From Rhodoferax sp. (GTDB lineage: Bacteria > Pseudomonadota > Gammaproteobacteria > Burkholderiales > Burkholderiaceae_C): DNA of 10,425 nucleotides. The position numbers and the translations under genes were made by a program. Where the stretch lies: contig JAQTSL010000108.1 of the NCBI GenBank assembly GCA_028711355.1, positions 1-10,425 of the forward strand, written 5' to 3'. The notes beneath the pieces were generated by a model, which had not been told where the DNA came from, ran no database searches, and worked only from the letters and a program-made list of their open reading frames with translations. Shown one piece after another: positions 1 to 7,190 of this stretch; position 1 is the first letter of the stretch; each line of letters begins with the position of its first letter.

Positions 1-636
1 CAAAATATCCGAGCGCGAGATGAATCCGATGACCGTACCAACCTCGTCCACCACCGGCAGGCCCGGGAAGCCGGTGTCGAGCAGCACCCGCACTACTCGG
101 CGAATATCGGACTCAGGAGCGACGCTGGGTACCGGCGTCCACATGATGTCTTGCACGTTTTGTTGCATCAGCGCGCGCCACACCAGGGCGTGTGCATCGG
201 GCGTTGGCAAGCGCTCGGTTTTCATCAAATCAGCGCGCGTCAGCAAACCCACCAGCAACCCTTGTTCGTTCACCACCGGCGCTTGACCGACCCCTTGTTC
301 AGCCAGCAGTTGCCAGGCCTGTAGCACGCTGGCGCTGCTGGACAGGGTAATAATTTGGCGGCTCATCAAGTCAGCCACGGTGGACAAAGGGTGGCGCTGG
401 TGGGTTTCGGACTGAGCATAGGCTGCCAGCGCGTCGTGATGCGTCTCGGCCCTGGGTGCTGGCCGCTTCAGGTCGGGCAAAAACGCCCCGCCGGGATCGT
501 CGGCCAGGTCGCGCCCGTCGCGTGCCACCGGTTGGCTGTGGCGACTACGCGCCAGCGCCCCAACGCCGCCCACTTGCTGCAGTTGCTCCATGCTGCCGCG
601 AAACAATTGACCGGTTGTGCCATACACCGAAAACAT
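1..636 (-). CDS. CBS-domain-pair protein, partial (C-terminus off the window)
   Basis: The ATG at 634-636 opens a frame of 212 codons that runs without a stop off the left edge. Translation shows two CBS (Bateman) modules. The first covers about residues 85-150 and has the core GQAPVVNEQGLLVGLLTRAD. The second starts near residue 162 and has GLPVVDEVGTVIGFISRSDI. CBS pairs generally bind adenine nucleotides or similar ligands and act as energy-state sensors; no effector domain is visible here, so the target is unknown. The first roughly 85 residues (MFSVYGTTGQLFRGSMEQLQ onward) are not CBS and contain a basic, Pro-rich stretch that is probably flexible. A purine-rich GGGAG lies about 9 nt before the ATG. 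The protein appears to be a stand-alone cytosolic CBS protein. It is on the same strand as the catabolic cluster but separated from it by 190 bp, so I treat it as a separate unit. The family assignment is firm; the function is not. Confidence 0.85.
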   Translation of the reverse strand, partial: MFSVYGTTGQLFRGSMEQLQQVGGVGALARSRHSQPVARDGRDLADDPGGAFLPDLKRPAPRAETHHDALAAYAQSETHQRHPLSTVADLMSRQIITLSSSASVLQAWQLLAEQGVGQAPVVNEQGLLVGLLTRADLMKTERLPTPDAHALVWRALMQQNVQDIMWTPVPSVAPESDIRRVVRVLLDTGFPGLPVVDEVGTVIGFISRSDIL

Positions 637-826
637 GGGCGCTTCTCCCGATAGTTAACGGAAAGTAACAGTTTGTGAGGTCCACGCAATCAGCATTAAC
701 CCGCGGCATCAATTGATATGAACGGTTGAGGGCAGTGCTAAAAGTCTGTCCCGCGACGCTCAATGACGGTAACCCTGTGCAGCGTGAGCGACATCAATAA
801 ACCGCCCAGGAGCGCGCCCCGCACGC
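637..826. other. intergenic gap with no supported gene
   Basis: This stretch lies between the CBS gene and the stop codon of the acyl-CoA dehydrogenase. The short open frames that cross it have no family resemblance. It should contain the promoter of the CBS gene, but I see no convincing -35/-10 pair. Its only visible structure is one half of the 9-bp inverted repeat at 782-832. Confidence 0.5.
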
Positions 827-832
827 TCACGC
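782..832 (-). terminator. possible stem-loop at the end of the catabolic cluster
   Basis: GCGTGAGCG at 782-790 is the exact reverse complement of CGCTCACGC at 824-832, with a 33-nt spacer. The inner arm contains the acyl-CoA dehydrogenase stop codon (827-829). No T-run follows in the minus direction, so this is not a typical intrinsic terminator. It could be a mRNA 3'-end hairpin or chance. Confidence 0.25.
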
Positions 833-1957
833 CAGCGCGCGCTGGATCAAAATCTTTTGCACATCACTGGTGCCTTCGTAAATCTGACAGACGCGCACGT
901 CGCGGTAAATGCGCTCTACCGGAAAGTCGCGCACCACACCGTAGCCGCCCAGCGTCTGGAGGGCGGCGCTGCATACGCGCTCAGCCATTTCGCTGGCAAA
1001 CAGCTTGGCCATGGCGGCTTCTTTCAGGCACGGACGACCGGCGTCGCGCAAGCTGGCGGCGTGCCAGATCAGTTGGCGAGCTGCTTCCAATTGAGTCGCG
1101 CACTCGGCCAACCTGAAACCGACCGCCTGGTGGTTGAAGATCGCCGTGCCAAAGCTGGTGCGCTCTTTGGCGTAGCGCACGGCAAATTCAAAGGCGCTGC
1201 GCGCCATGCCCACGCTTTGCGCGGCAATGCCGATGCGCCCGCCTTCCAGGCCACCCAGCGCGATACCGTAGCCTTGGCCCTCGGTGCCGATCAGGTTCTC
1301 AAGCGGGACGCGGCAATTGTCAAAGTTGATTTGTGCGGTGTCGCTGGAGTGTTGGCCTAATTTTTGCTCCAGCCGTGCCACGGTGTAGCCGGGTGTGGCG
1401 GTGGGCACGATGAACGCGCTCATGCCTCTTTTGCCTGCGCCCTTGTCGGTCACGGCAATCACAATGGCGACGTCGCCGTTTTGGCCGCTGGTGATGAACT
1501 GTTTGACGCCGTTGATGACATAAGCATCGCCGTCTTTCACGGCGCTGGTGCGCAGGCCTGACGCGTCTGACCCGACGTGCGGCTCGGTCAGGCAAAACGC
1601 ACCCAGCATCTGACCCTGCGCCAGCGGCTCCAGCCACTGCTTTTCCTGCGCTGCATTGCCAAACTTCATCAGGATGGCGTTGACCGGGCAGTTGGTGACG
1701 CTGATCACGGTGCTGGTGCCACCGTCACCGGCAGCGATTTCTTCCAGCACCAGCGCCAGCGTCAGGTAGTCCAGCCCGGCGCCACCCAGCTCTTCAGGCA
1801 CGCAGATGCCGTAGCAGCCCAGCGCAGCCAGGCCTTGCAGGGCGACTTTGGGAAAGGTATGGTCCTGGTCCCACCGGGGCGCGTTGGGCCACAGTTCGGC
1901 TTGGGCAAAGTCGCGCACCGCGTCGCGGATCATTTCCTGGTCTTGAGTTAACAGCAT
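827..1957 (-). CDS. acyl-CoA dehydrogenase (short/medium-chain type)
   Basis: A 376-residue flavoprotein of the normal length for the acyl-CoA dehydrogenase family. It would oxidise an acyl-CoA to the trans-2-enoyl-CoA and pass electrons through FAD to electron-transfer flavoprotein in the cytosol. Visible motifs are CLTEPHVGSD (about residues 122-131) and FITSGQNGD (154-162) in the FAD/substrate region, the RTSFG segment (266-270), LQTLGGYG (334-341), and IYEGTSDVQ, whose Glu361 is the catalytic base at the position usual in short-, medium- and acyl-specific dehydrogenases. The alternative isovaleryl-type position holds Gly240, so this is not a second isovaleryl-CoA dehydrogenase. It is the last gene of the cluster, 231 bp after the thiolase, with two repeat elements in the gap. 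The upstream sequence has no good Shine-Dalgarno. The chosen ATG gives the usual family N-terminus. Substrate is not decidable from sequence; a short or branched acyl-CoA is my inference from context. Confidence 0.93.
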   Translation of the reverse strand: MLLTQDQEMIRDAVRDFAQAELWPNAPRWDQDHTFPKVALQGLAALGCYGICVPEELGGAGLDYLTLALVLEEIAAGDGGTSTVISVTNCPVNAILMKFGNAAQEKQWLEPLAQGQMLGAFCLTEPHVGSDASGLRTSAVKDGDAYVINGVKQFITSGQNGDVAIVIAVTDKGAGKRGMSAFIVPTATPGYTVARLEQKLGQHSSDTAQINFDNCRVPLENLIGTEGQGYGIALGGLEGGRIGIAAQSVGMARSAFEFAVRYAKERTSFGTAIFNHQAVGFRLAECATQLEAARQLIWHAASLRDAGRPCLKEAAMAKLFASEMAERVCSAALQTLGGYGVVRDFPVERIYRDVRVCQIYEGTSDVQKILIQRALA

Positions 1958-1985
1958 GGCAAAGCCCGTTTGAGAAAAATTAGAT

Positions 1986-2027
1986 AAAAATGGTTACCAG
2001 CCCTTGATATGCAAAGGCTGGCAGCTA
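1986..2027. repeat. degenerate dispersed intergenic repeat, copy A
   Basis: This copy begins AAAAATGGTT, continues AGCCCTTG and ends GGCAGCTA. About 32 of 42 positions match the element at 3408-3448. Both copies lie 25-30 nt upstream of a minus-strand start codon in the same orientation. The form (AAAATGG, then TAGC.CTTG, a short spacer, then GC.GGCA.CTA) resembles a small imperfect-hairpin repeat that I recall as common between genes in Comamonadaceae. The family link is from memory and was not searched. Confidence 0.5.
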
Positions 2028-2076
2028 CTTCTCTTAAAGTGGCACACGCCAAGCTTCATTCCCACGCAACTGCTGG

Positions 2077-2148
2077 CCGTCATTCCCGCGTAGGCGGGAA
2101 TCCAGCATCTCAACAAACCCTGGATTCCCGCATGCGCGGGAATGACGG
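2077..2148. repeat. long inverted repeat (dRS3-like ATTCCCGC/GCGGGAAT arms)
   Basis: The arms are 2077-2105 and 2120-2148, each 29 bp, complementary at 27 of 29 positions around a 14-nt spacer. Each arm is itself a near-palindrome of ATTCCCGC and GCGGGAAT. The core resembles the dRS3 repeats of Neisseria and similar dispersed elements of other betaproteobacteria. A weaker extra half-arm, TCATTCCCACGCA, sits at 2056-2068. The element lies between the thiolase and acyl-CoA dehydrogenase genes. In RNA either strand would fold into a very stable hairpin, so it may reduce read-through or protect the upstream mRNA. Confidence 0.85.
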
Positions 2149-2188
2149 GGCAATTTCATCATTGGAAGAGGCTGTGCAGGCATGGCAG

Positions 2189-3382
2189 TTAGAGCATTTC
2201 AACCGTTACCGCGGTCCCCTCGCCGCCGCCGATGCACAGCGTGGCCAGGCCTTTTTTCAGGCCGCGGGCTTTGAGGGCGTAGAGCAACGTGACGATGATG
2301 CGCGCGCCGCTGCAGCCAATCGGGTGGCCCAGCGCGCAAGCGCCGCCGTTGACGTTGAGAATCTCGTGGCTAACGTTGAGGTCGTGCATCAGCGACATTG
2401 GCACTACGGCAAAGGCTTCGTTCACCTCCCACAGTTCTACATCCTTCACGCTCCAGCCGGCTTTGGCCAGCGCTTTTTGGCTGGCGCCTACTGGTGCGGT
2501 GGCAAACCATTCGGGCTCTTGCGCAAACACGGCGTGGCTGACGATGCGCGCCAGCGGCGTGCAGCCCAGCTTGGCGGCGGTGGACGCGCGCATCAGCACC
2601 AGTGCAGCCGCACCGTCGTTGATGCTGGAGCTGCTGGCCGCGGTGATGGTGCCGTCTTTTTTGAAGGCAGGTTTCAGGCTGGTAATTTTGTCGAGCCTGA
2701 CCTTGCCCGGGCCTTGGTCGATGCTGATCACCGTGTCACCGGCACGGCCCTTGACGGTGACTGGCGCAATCTCTGGCGCAAACGCACCCGCGGTGGTAGC
2801 TGCCTGCGCCCGCTGCACGCTGGTGGTGGCAAAGGCGTCTTGCTGGGCCCGGGTGAAGCCGTATTTGGCGGCGCAGTCTTCGCCAAAGGTGCCCATGCTG
2901 CGACCGGGCTCGTATGCGTCTTCCAGGCCGTCGAGCATCATGTGGTCAAAGATGCGGTCGTGGCCAATGCGGTAACCGGCGCGCGCCTTGGGCAGCAGGT
3001 AGGGTGCGTTGGTCATGCTTTCCATGCCACCGGCCATCATCACATCGACCCCGCCGGCGACCAGCATATCGTGCGCAAACATGGTGGCGCGCATGGCGCT
3101 GCCGCACATCTTGCTCAGCGTGACAGCGCCGGTGCTTTTCGGCAAACCGCCCTTGAAGCCGGCCTGACGCGCCGGGGCCTGGCCCTGACCGGCCATCAGG
3201 CAGTTGCCAAAAATCAGCTCATCGACCATGGCGGGGGTCAGTGTGGCGCCCTGCATGGCGCGCTCCAAGGCGCCTTTGATGGCCACACCACCCAGGTCAT
3301 GCGCGGCCAGCGCCGCAAAGTCGCCCTGAAAGCTGCCCAGCGGGGTGCGGGCGGCGCTAACGATAACGATCGGGTCTGTCAT
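2189..3382 (-). CDS. thiolase (acetyl-CoA C-acetyltransferase)
   Basis: A 397-residue protein of normal length for a biosynthetic/degradative type II thiolase. Family residues are visible: nucleophile Cys93 in SKMCGSAMRA, the NEAFA motif at 321-325, His353 in GGACALGHPIGCSGAR, and the second catalytic Cys383 in CIGGGEG. The enzyme condenses or splits acetoacetyl-CoA with CoA. In this cluster the degradative direction fits best, finishing leucine breakdown after HMG-CoA lyase and activation of acetoacetate, neither of which is in the window. A good Shine-Dalgarno, AAGGA, lies 6 nt before the ATG. It is preceded by aceK, with a 66-nt gap filled by a dispersed repeat. The usual TAGN(A/S)SG segment reads TAASSSSINDGAAA here, still with the loop's small residues. 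Whether it prefers acetoacetyl-CoA or longer 3-ketoacyl-CoA cannot be told from sequence. Confidence 0.95.
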   Translation of the reverse strand: MTDPIVIVSAARTPLGSFQGDFAALAAHDLGGVAIKGALERAMQGATLTPAMVDELIFGNCLMAGQGQAPARQAGFKGGLPKSTGAVTLSKMCGSAMRATMFAHDMLVAGGVDVMMAGGMESMTNAPYLLPKARAGYRIGHDRIFDHMMLDGLEDAYEPGRSMGTFGEDCAAKYGFTRAQQDAFATTSVQRAQAATTAGAFAPEIAPVTVKGRAGDTVISIDQGPGKVRLDKITSLKPAFKKDGTITAASSSSINDGAAALVLMRASTAAKLGCTPLARIVSHAVFAQEPEWFATAPVGASQKALAKAGWSVKDVELWEVNEAFAVVPMSLMHDLNVSHEILNVNGGACALGHPIGCSGARIIVTLLYALKARGLKKGLATLCIGGGEGTAVTVEML

Positions 3383-3407
3383 TTTGAGTCCTTTGAAGTT
3401 ACAAGTA

Positions 3408-3448
3408 AAAAATGGTTCTAGCCCTTGCTATATAAGCGCAGGCAACTA
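3408..3448. repeat. degenerate dispersed intergenic repeat, copy B
   Basis: This is the partner of the copy at 1986-2027, sharing AAAAATGGTT, AGCCCTTG and the GGCA.CTA end. It fills most of the 66-nt gap between aceK and the thiolase and directly abuts the aceK stop codon (3449-3451). Read on the minus strand it gives a weak, imperfect stem followed by TTTTTT, so it could act as a partial terminator between the two genes. That role is inference. Confidence 0.55.
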
Positions 3449-5299
3449 TCAAATTGATTCTGGTAGATCAGACGCCTGGTGTTGCTGGTTAAAGCGTTTG
3501 CTCTGGTCATACGGGAACACGTCAAACATATGGCCGCTCAGGATGCGGTCCTTGATCTTTTGCCAGTAGGCGGCCTCCAGCAGGTTGGCGTGGTGCTTCA
3601 TGAACACCTCACGCACGGCCGGGTTACCCAGCAAAAACGGGCCAAAGGTTTCGGGGAACACGTCGTGCGGTCCCACGCTGTACCAGACTTCACCGCTCAT
3701 CTCTTCTTCTTCATTGCGCGGCGTGGGCACCTTGCGAAAGACGCAGTCGGTCATGGACTCGATTTCGTCGTAATCGTAAAAAACGATCTTGCCGTGGCGC
3801 GTCACACCAAAGTTCTTCCAAAGCATGTCGCCGGGGAAAATGTTGGCGGCAATCAGGTCTTTGAGCGCGTTGCCATACTCCACCACCGCGTGCTGTATGT
3901 TCGCGCGTGCGTGCAGCGCCTCTGGCGTGGTGTTGCTGGGGTCGGCGCCACCGGCATCGAAGGCCTCCTGCAGGTAAATGTTGAGCGGAATCATGCGCCG
4001 CTCGATATAGACGTGCTTGAGGATCACTTCCAACTGGCCGTCACCATCGCGGTCACTGATCTCGAGCTGGCTTGGGGCAAACTTTTCAAGCTCGGCAATC
4101 AGCTCGTCGGTAAAGCGCTCGCGCGGGAAAGCCACCTCCACATACTCCAGCGTGTCGGCCATGCGGCCGACGCGGTCGTGCTGCTTGACCAGCAGGTACT
4201 TGCTTTTGATCAGTTCGCGGCTGGTGTCTTTGGGGGGTGGGTAAAAGTCTTTGATGACCTTGAACACATACGGGAAACTGGGCAAGTCAAACACCAGCAT
4301 GACCATGCCCTTGATGCCCGGGGCGATGCGAAAGCTATCGGTGGAATGGCGCTGGTGGTATAAAAAGTCGCGGTAAAACAGTGTTTTGCCCTGCTTGGCC
4401 AGCCCGAGCGCGTTGTAAATTTCGTTGCGCGGCTTGCGCGGCATCAGGCCGCGCAAAAACTGCACGTAGGCGCTGGGGATTTCCATATCGACCATAAAGT
4501 AAGCGCGGGCAAAGCTGAACAGCACATGCAGGTCGTCCTCGCCGTGCAGCAGCGCGTCGATCACCAGTTGAGTGTCGCCCTTGATGTACAGAACCGGCAA
4601 GGCAAACGGCAGCTCAGAAAAACCGTTGATCAACTTGCCAATGATGTAAGCACCCTTGTTGCGGTAGAACAGGCTCGAGAGCACCTGAATCTGAAAATTG
4701 GCGTGCCGTTTGGTGGCACCTAGTAGATCGTTGACCACGCCCGTCACGCGGTCGATGTCGCGCGGCAGGTCGTCAAACTCGCGGCGCAGGCCAAAGTCTT
4801 GCACCAGGCGCCGCAGTTCGGTTGGCAGCGAGCTGGTCAACGGGTAGTAGGCGCGGTAGGTCGGGTGCGCACTGCTTTCGTCGTAGTCGATGTATTCGGT
4901 GCTGACGGCGGGGCGGACAAAGATAAAGTCGTTCTGAAAATAGCTGCGGTGCAGGATTTTGGTGGTGACCGAGTTGAAAAACGTCTCGGCCAGCTCGGGC
5001 TGGTGATGGTCCACCAGCAAGCCGATGTAGTGCAGCTTGACCTGATGCCACACATCCATCGGCTGCTCTTCGGCCTTGAACTCACGCGCCAGGCGCAGCA
5101 TGCATTCGCGCACGCGCAGGTCGTAAAACTCGATACGGTCGCGTTGCGCGCGCTGCTGCGCGGCCCAGTCAGCGGTCTCAAAACGGTGCTTGGCACGGGC
5201 GGACTCGGTGCGAAACAGTTGGTAGTGGCGGTTAAAGCCATCCATCATGGCTTTGGCAATGTCGTAGGCGACGCGGGAGTCCAGGCGGGTCGGGAACAT
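3449..5299 (-). CDS. aceK: isocitrate dehydrogenase kinase/phosphatase
   Basis: A 616-residue protein, slightly longer than the 578-residue E. coli AceK. AceK phosphorylates and dephosphorylates isocitrate dehydrogenase; the phosphorylated enzyme is inactive, which diverts isocitrate to the glyoxylate bypass. The ATP-binding loop APGIKGMV (residues 326-333), the FKVIKD lysine region (346-351), KQHDRVGRMADT (372-383), HVYIERRMIPLN (429-440) and the kinase catalytic block NIFPGDMLWKNFGVTRHGKI (487-506) followed by VFYDYDEI are all present. In that block Asp491, Asn496 and Asp509 match the E. coli residues Asp457, Asn462 and Asp475. Relative to E. coli there is an insertion of about 20 residues near 446-465 (DAGGADPSNTTPEAL) and a different C-terminal tail. 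It starts 15 nt after the carbonic anhydrase stop, so the two are probably co-transcribed. It is unusual in lying apart from aceA/aceB and among acyl-CoA genes, where it links acetyl-CoA production to the bypass. Confidence 0.97.
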   Translation of the reverse strand: MFPTRLDSRVAYDIAKAMMDGFNRHYQLFRTESARAKHRFETADWAAQQRAQRDRIEFYDLRVRECMLRLAREFKAEEQPMDVWHQVKLHYIGLLVDHHQPELAETFFNSVTTKILHRSYFQNDFIFVRPAVSTEYIDYDESSAHPTYRAYYPLTSSLPTELRRLVQDFGLRREFDDLPRDIDRVTGVVNDLLGATKRHANFQIQVLSSLFYRNKGAYIIGKLINGFSELPFALPVLYIKGDTQLVIDALLHGEDDLHVLFSFARAYFMVDMEIPSAYVQFLRGLMPRKPRNEIYNALGLAKQGKTLFYRDFLYHQRHSTDSFRIAPGIKGMVMLVFDLPSFPYVFKVIKDFYPPPKDTSRELIKSKYLLVKQHDRVGRMADTLEYVEVAFPRERFTDELIAELEKFAPSQLEISDRDGDGQLEVILKHVYIERRMIPLNIYLQEAFDAGGADPSNTTPEALHARANIQHAVVEYGNALKDLIAANIFPGDMLWKNFGVTRHGKIVFYDYDEIESMTDCVFRKVPTPRNEEEEMSGEVWYSVGPHDVFPETFGPFLLGNPAVREVFMKHHANLLEAAYWQKIKDRILSGHMFDVFPYDQSKRFNQQHQASDLPESI

Positions 5300-5314
5300 G
5301 GTGGCTTGTCTCTT

Positions 5315-5989
5315 TTAGGGTGTTATCAGTGGCATGGCGGCGCGTGGGTAGCGTTTGAAGGCGTTACGAAACACATCGACCACCTCGGCGCTGCCCTGCA
5401 TGGTGACACCCAAATCTTTCACCAAACCGTCTTTGAGGCCGTAACACCAGCCGTGCACTGCCACCTTTTGGCCGCGCCCCCAGGCGTCTTGCAGCACGTT
5501 ACTCAGCGCCACATTGCCCACCTGTTCGATCACGTTCATCTCGCACAACGTGTCTTCTTGCCCAGACACGTCCAGGTGTTCCAGACGACGGCGGTGACGC
5601 AGCTTGACATCGTGCACGTGGCGTAGCCAACTATCAGCTAGCCCGACGCGGGTGCCGCGCAGCGCGGCCAGCACGCCGCCACAACCGTAGTGCCCCACCA
5701 CCATGATGTGCGCCACCTTGAGGTGGTCCACCGCAAACTGGATGACCGACAGCGCGTTCAGGTCCGAGTGCACCACCACGTTGGCAATGTTGCGATGCAC
5801 GAACACCTCACCCGGTGCCAGGCCAATGATCTCGTTGGCCGGCACGCGGCTGTCAGAGCAGCCGATCCATAAATATTTGGGCTGCTGCTGGCGCGCCAAG
5901 CCCTGAAAGAAGCCAGGTTGCTCGCGCTCGATCCGCGTCGCCCAGGCGCGGTTGTTGTTCAACAGGTGATTCAGCGAGAGGTCTAGCAT
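5315..5989 (-). CDS. beta-class carbonic anhydrase (allosteric, Haemophilus-type)
   Basis: A 224-residue cytosolic zinc enzyme that interconverts CO2 and bicarbonate. The zinc ligands and catalytic dyad are visible: Cys44, Asp46 and Arg48 in WIGCSDSRVP, then His100 and Cys103 in VGHYGCGG. Residues equivalent to the non-catalytic bicarbonate-binding triad of H. influenzae HICA (Trp39, Arg64, Tyr181) appear as Trp41, Arg66 (FVHRNIAN) and Tyr183 (HGWCYGL). This suggests the type II, bicarbonate- and pH-switched group. The start codon (5987-5989) overlaps the stop of the isovaleryl-CoA dehydrogenase gene (5983-5985) by 7 nt, a sign of translational coupling; only a weak ribosome site (CGAGA) precedes it. 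The placement suggests that it supplies bicarbonate to methylcrotonyl-CoA carboxylase in leucine breakdown. That role is inferred from context; the enzyme class is firm. Confidence 0.96.
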   Translation of the reverse strand: MLDLSLNHLLNNNRAWATRIEREQPGFFQGLARQQQPKYLWIGCSDSRVPANEIIGLAPGEVFVHRNIANVVVHSDLNALSVIQFAVDHLKVAHIMVVGHYGCGGVLAALRGTRVGLADSWLRHVHDVKLRHRRRLEHLDVSGQEDTLCEMNVIEQVGNVALSNVLQDAWGRGQKVAVHGWCYGLKDGLVKDLGVTMQGSAEVVDVFRNAFKRYPRAAMPLITP

Positions 5990-7164
5990 GTCTCGGCAAA
6001 TAATTCTCGCCCGATCAGCATCCGACGAATTTCTGACGTGCCGGCACCGATTTCATACAGCTTGGCGTCACGCCACAGGCGCCCCAGCGGGTAGTCATTG
6101 ATGTAGCCGTTGCCGCCAAAAATCTGGATGCCGTCACCGGCCATTTTGGTGGCACCTTCAGCGCACCACAAAATCACCGAGGCGCAGTCTTTGCGCACCT
6201 GACGCACATGGTCGGTGCCCAACTGGTCGAGGTTTTTGCCGATGGTGTAGAGGAACGCGCGCGCCGCCTGTAGCGTGGTGTACATGTCGGCCACCTTGCC
6301 CTGGATCAACTGGAATTCGCCAATGCTCTGGCCAAACTGCTTGCGGTCGTGAATGTAGGGCACCACGTTGTCCATCACCGCCTGCATGATGCCCACCGGC
6401 CCGGCCGCCAGCACCGCACGCTCGTAGTCCAGCCCGCTCATCAGCACCTTGGCGCCGTTGTTCAGTCCGCCCAAAATGTTGTCGTCGGGTACTTCCACGT
6501 TGTTGAACACCATCTCGCCGGTGTGGCTGCCGCGCATGCCGAGCTTGTCGAGCTTCTGCGCGGTAGAAAAACCCTTCATGCCTTTTTCAACAATGAAGGC
6601 GGTCACGCCGCGAGCGCCCAGCTCGGGCTGAGTCTTGGCATAGACCACCATGGTGTCGGCGTCGGGGCCGTTGGTGATCCACATCTTGGTGCCGTTCAAC
6701 AGGTAGTAGCCACCCTTGTCTTCGGCCTTGAGCTTCATGCTGATGACGTCGCTACCCGCACCCGGCTCGCTCATGGCCAGCGCGCCCACGTGTTCGCCGC
6801 TGATCAGTTTGGGTAGGTATTTGCTGCGCTGCGCCGGCGTGCCGTTGCGCCGGAGCTGGTTGACGCACAGATTGCTGTGCGCGCCGTAGCTCAGGGCCAC
6901 CGACGCGCTGGCGCGGCTGATTTCTTCCATCGCCACCATGTGCGCCAGGTAGCCCATGTTGGCGCCGCCAAATTCTTCACCGACGGTGATGCCCAGCACG
7001 CCCAGTTCGCCCATCTTGCGCCACAAGTCCATCGGGAACTGGTCGGTTTTGTCAATTTCTGCCGCACGCGGGGCGATCTCGGCCTGGCAAAAGGCGTGCA
7101 CTGCGTCGCGCAGCGCGTCAATGTCGTCACCCAATTGAAAGTTGAGTCCGGGTAGGTTGGCCAT
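5983..7164 (-). CDS. liuA: isovaleryl-CoA dehydrogenase
   Basis: A 393-residue FAD enzyme that oxidises isovaleryl-CoA to 3-methylcrotonyl-CoA in leucine catabolism, giving electrons to ETF. Subfamily identity rests on the catalytic base. In isovaleryl-CoA dehydrogenases it is the Glu in the motif LDYERAVLA (Glu248 here, equivalent to human Glu254), while the position used by most other family members is occupied by Ala374 in YEIGAGTSEI. Other family motifs are AMSEPGAGSDV (130-140), MWITNGPDAD (161-170), RKQFGQSIGEFQ (274-285) and IFGGNGYINDYP (348-359). The start at 7164 is chosen because AGGAGA lies at 7169-7174, correctly spaced, and because MANLPGLNFQLG is a normal N-terminus; the open frame continues upstream to 7521 only as a shadow of the thioesterase gene. 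It lies 26 nt after the thioesterase and overlaps the carbonic anhydrase gene by 7 nt. Confidence 0.96.
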   Translation of the reverse strand: MANLPGLNFQLGDDIDALRDAVHAFCQAEIAPRAAEIDKTDQFPMDLWRKMGELGVLGITVGEEFGGANMGYLAHMVAMEEISRASASVALSYGAHSNLCVNQLRRNGTPAQRSKYLPKLISGEHVGALAMSEPGAGSDVISMKLKAEDKGGYYLLNGTKMWITNGPDADTMVVYAKTQPELGARGVTAFIVEKGMKGFSTAQKLDKLGMRGSHTGEMVFNNVEVPDDNILGGLNNGAKVLMSGLDYERAVLAAGPVGIMQAVMDNVVPYIHDRKQFGQSIGEFQLIQGKVADMYTTLQAARAFLYTIGKNLDQLGTDHVRQVRKDCASVILWCAEGATKMAGDGIQIFGGNGYINDYPLGRLWRDAKLYEIGAGTSEIRRMLIGRELFAETC

Positions 7165-7168
7165 GGTG

Positions 7169-7174
7169 TCTCCT
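7169..7174 (-). promoter_or_regulatory. ribosome binding site fixing the isovaleryl-CoA dehydrogenase start
   Basis: The minus strand reads AGGAGACACCATG. The AGGAGA sits 4 nt before the ATG at 7164, and no similar site precedes the in-frame starts further upstream. Confidence 0.8.
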
Positions 7175-7190
7175 GTTGAAATGAAAAGGG

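Noticed and set aside
2056..2148. CRISPR-like array
   Set aside because: The units are inverted, not direct, repeats, with only two full arms and a 14-nt spacer.
2009..3421. 470-residue open frame on the plus strand
   Set aside because: It is antisense to the complete thiolase gene, has low-complexity composition typical of a shadow frame in G+C-rich DNA, and runs through the inverted repeat.
3479..4363. 294-residue open frame on the plus strand
   Set aside because: It is wholly antisense to aceK, with His/Val/Gly-rich shadow composition and no recognisable motif.
4799..5626. 275-residue open frame on the plus strand
   Set aside because: It is antisense to both aceK and the carbonic anhydrase gene, whose catalytic residues are intact.
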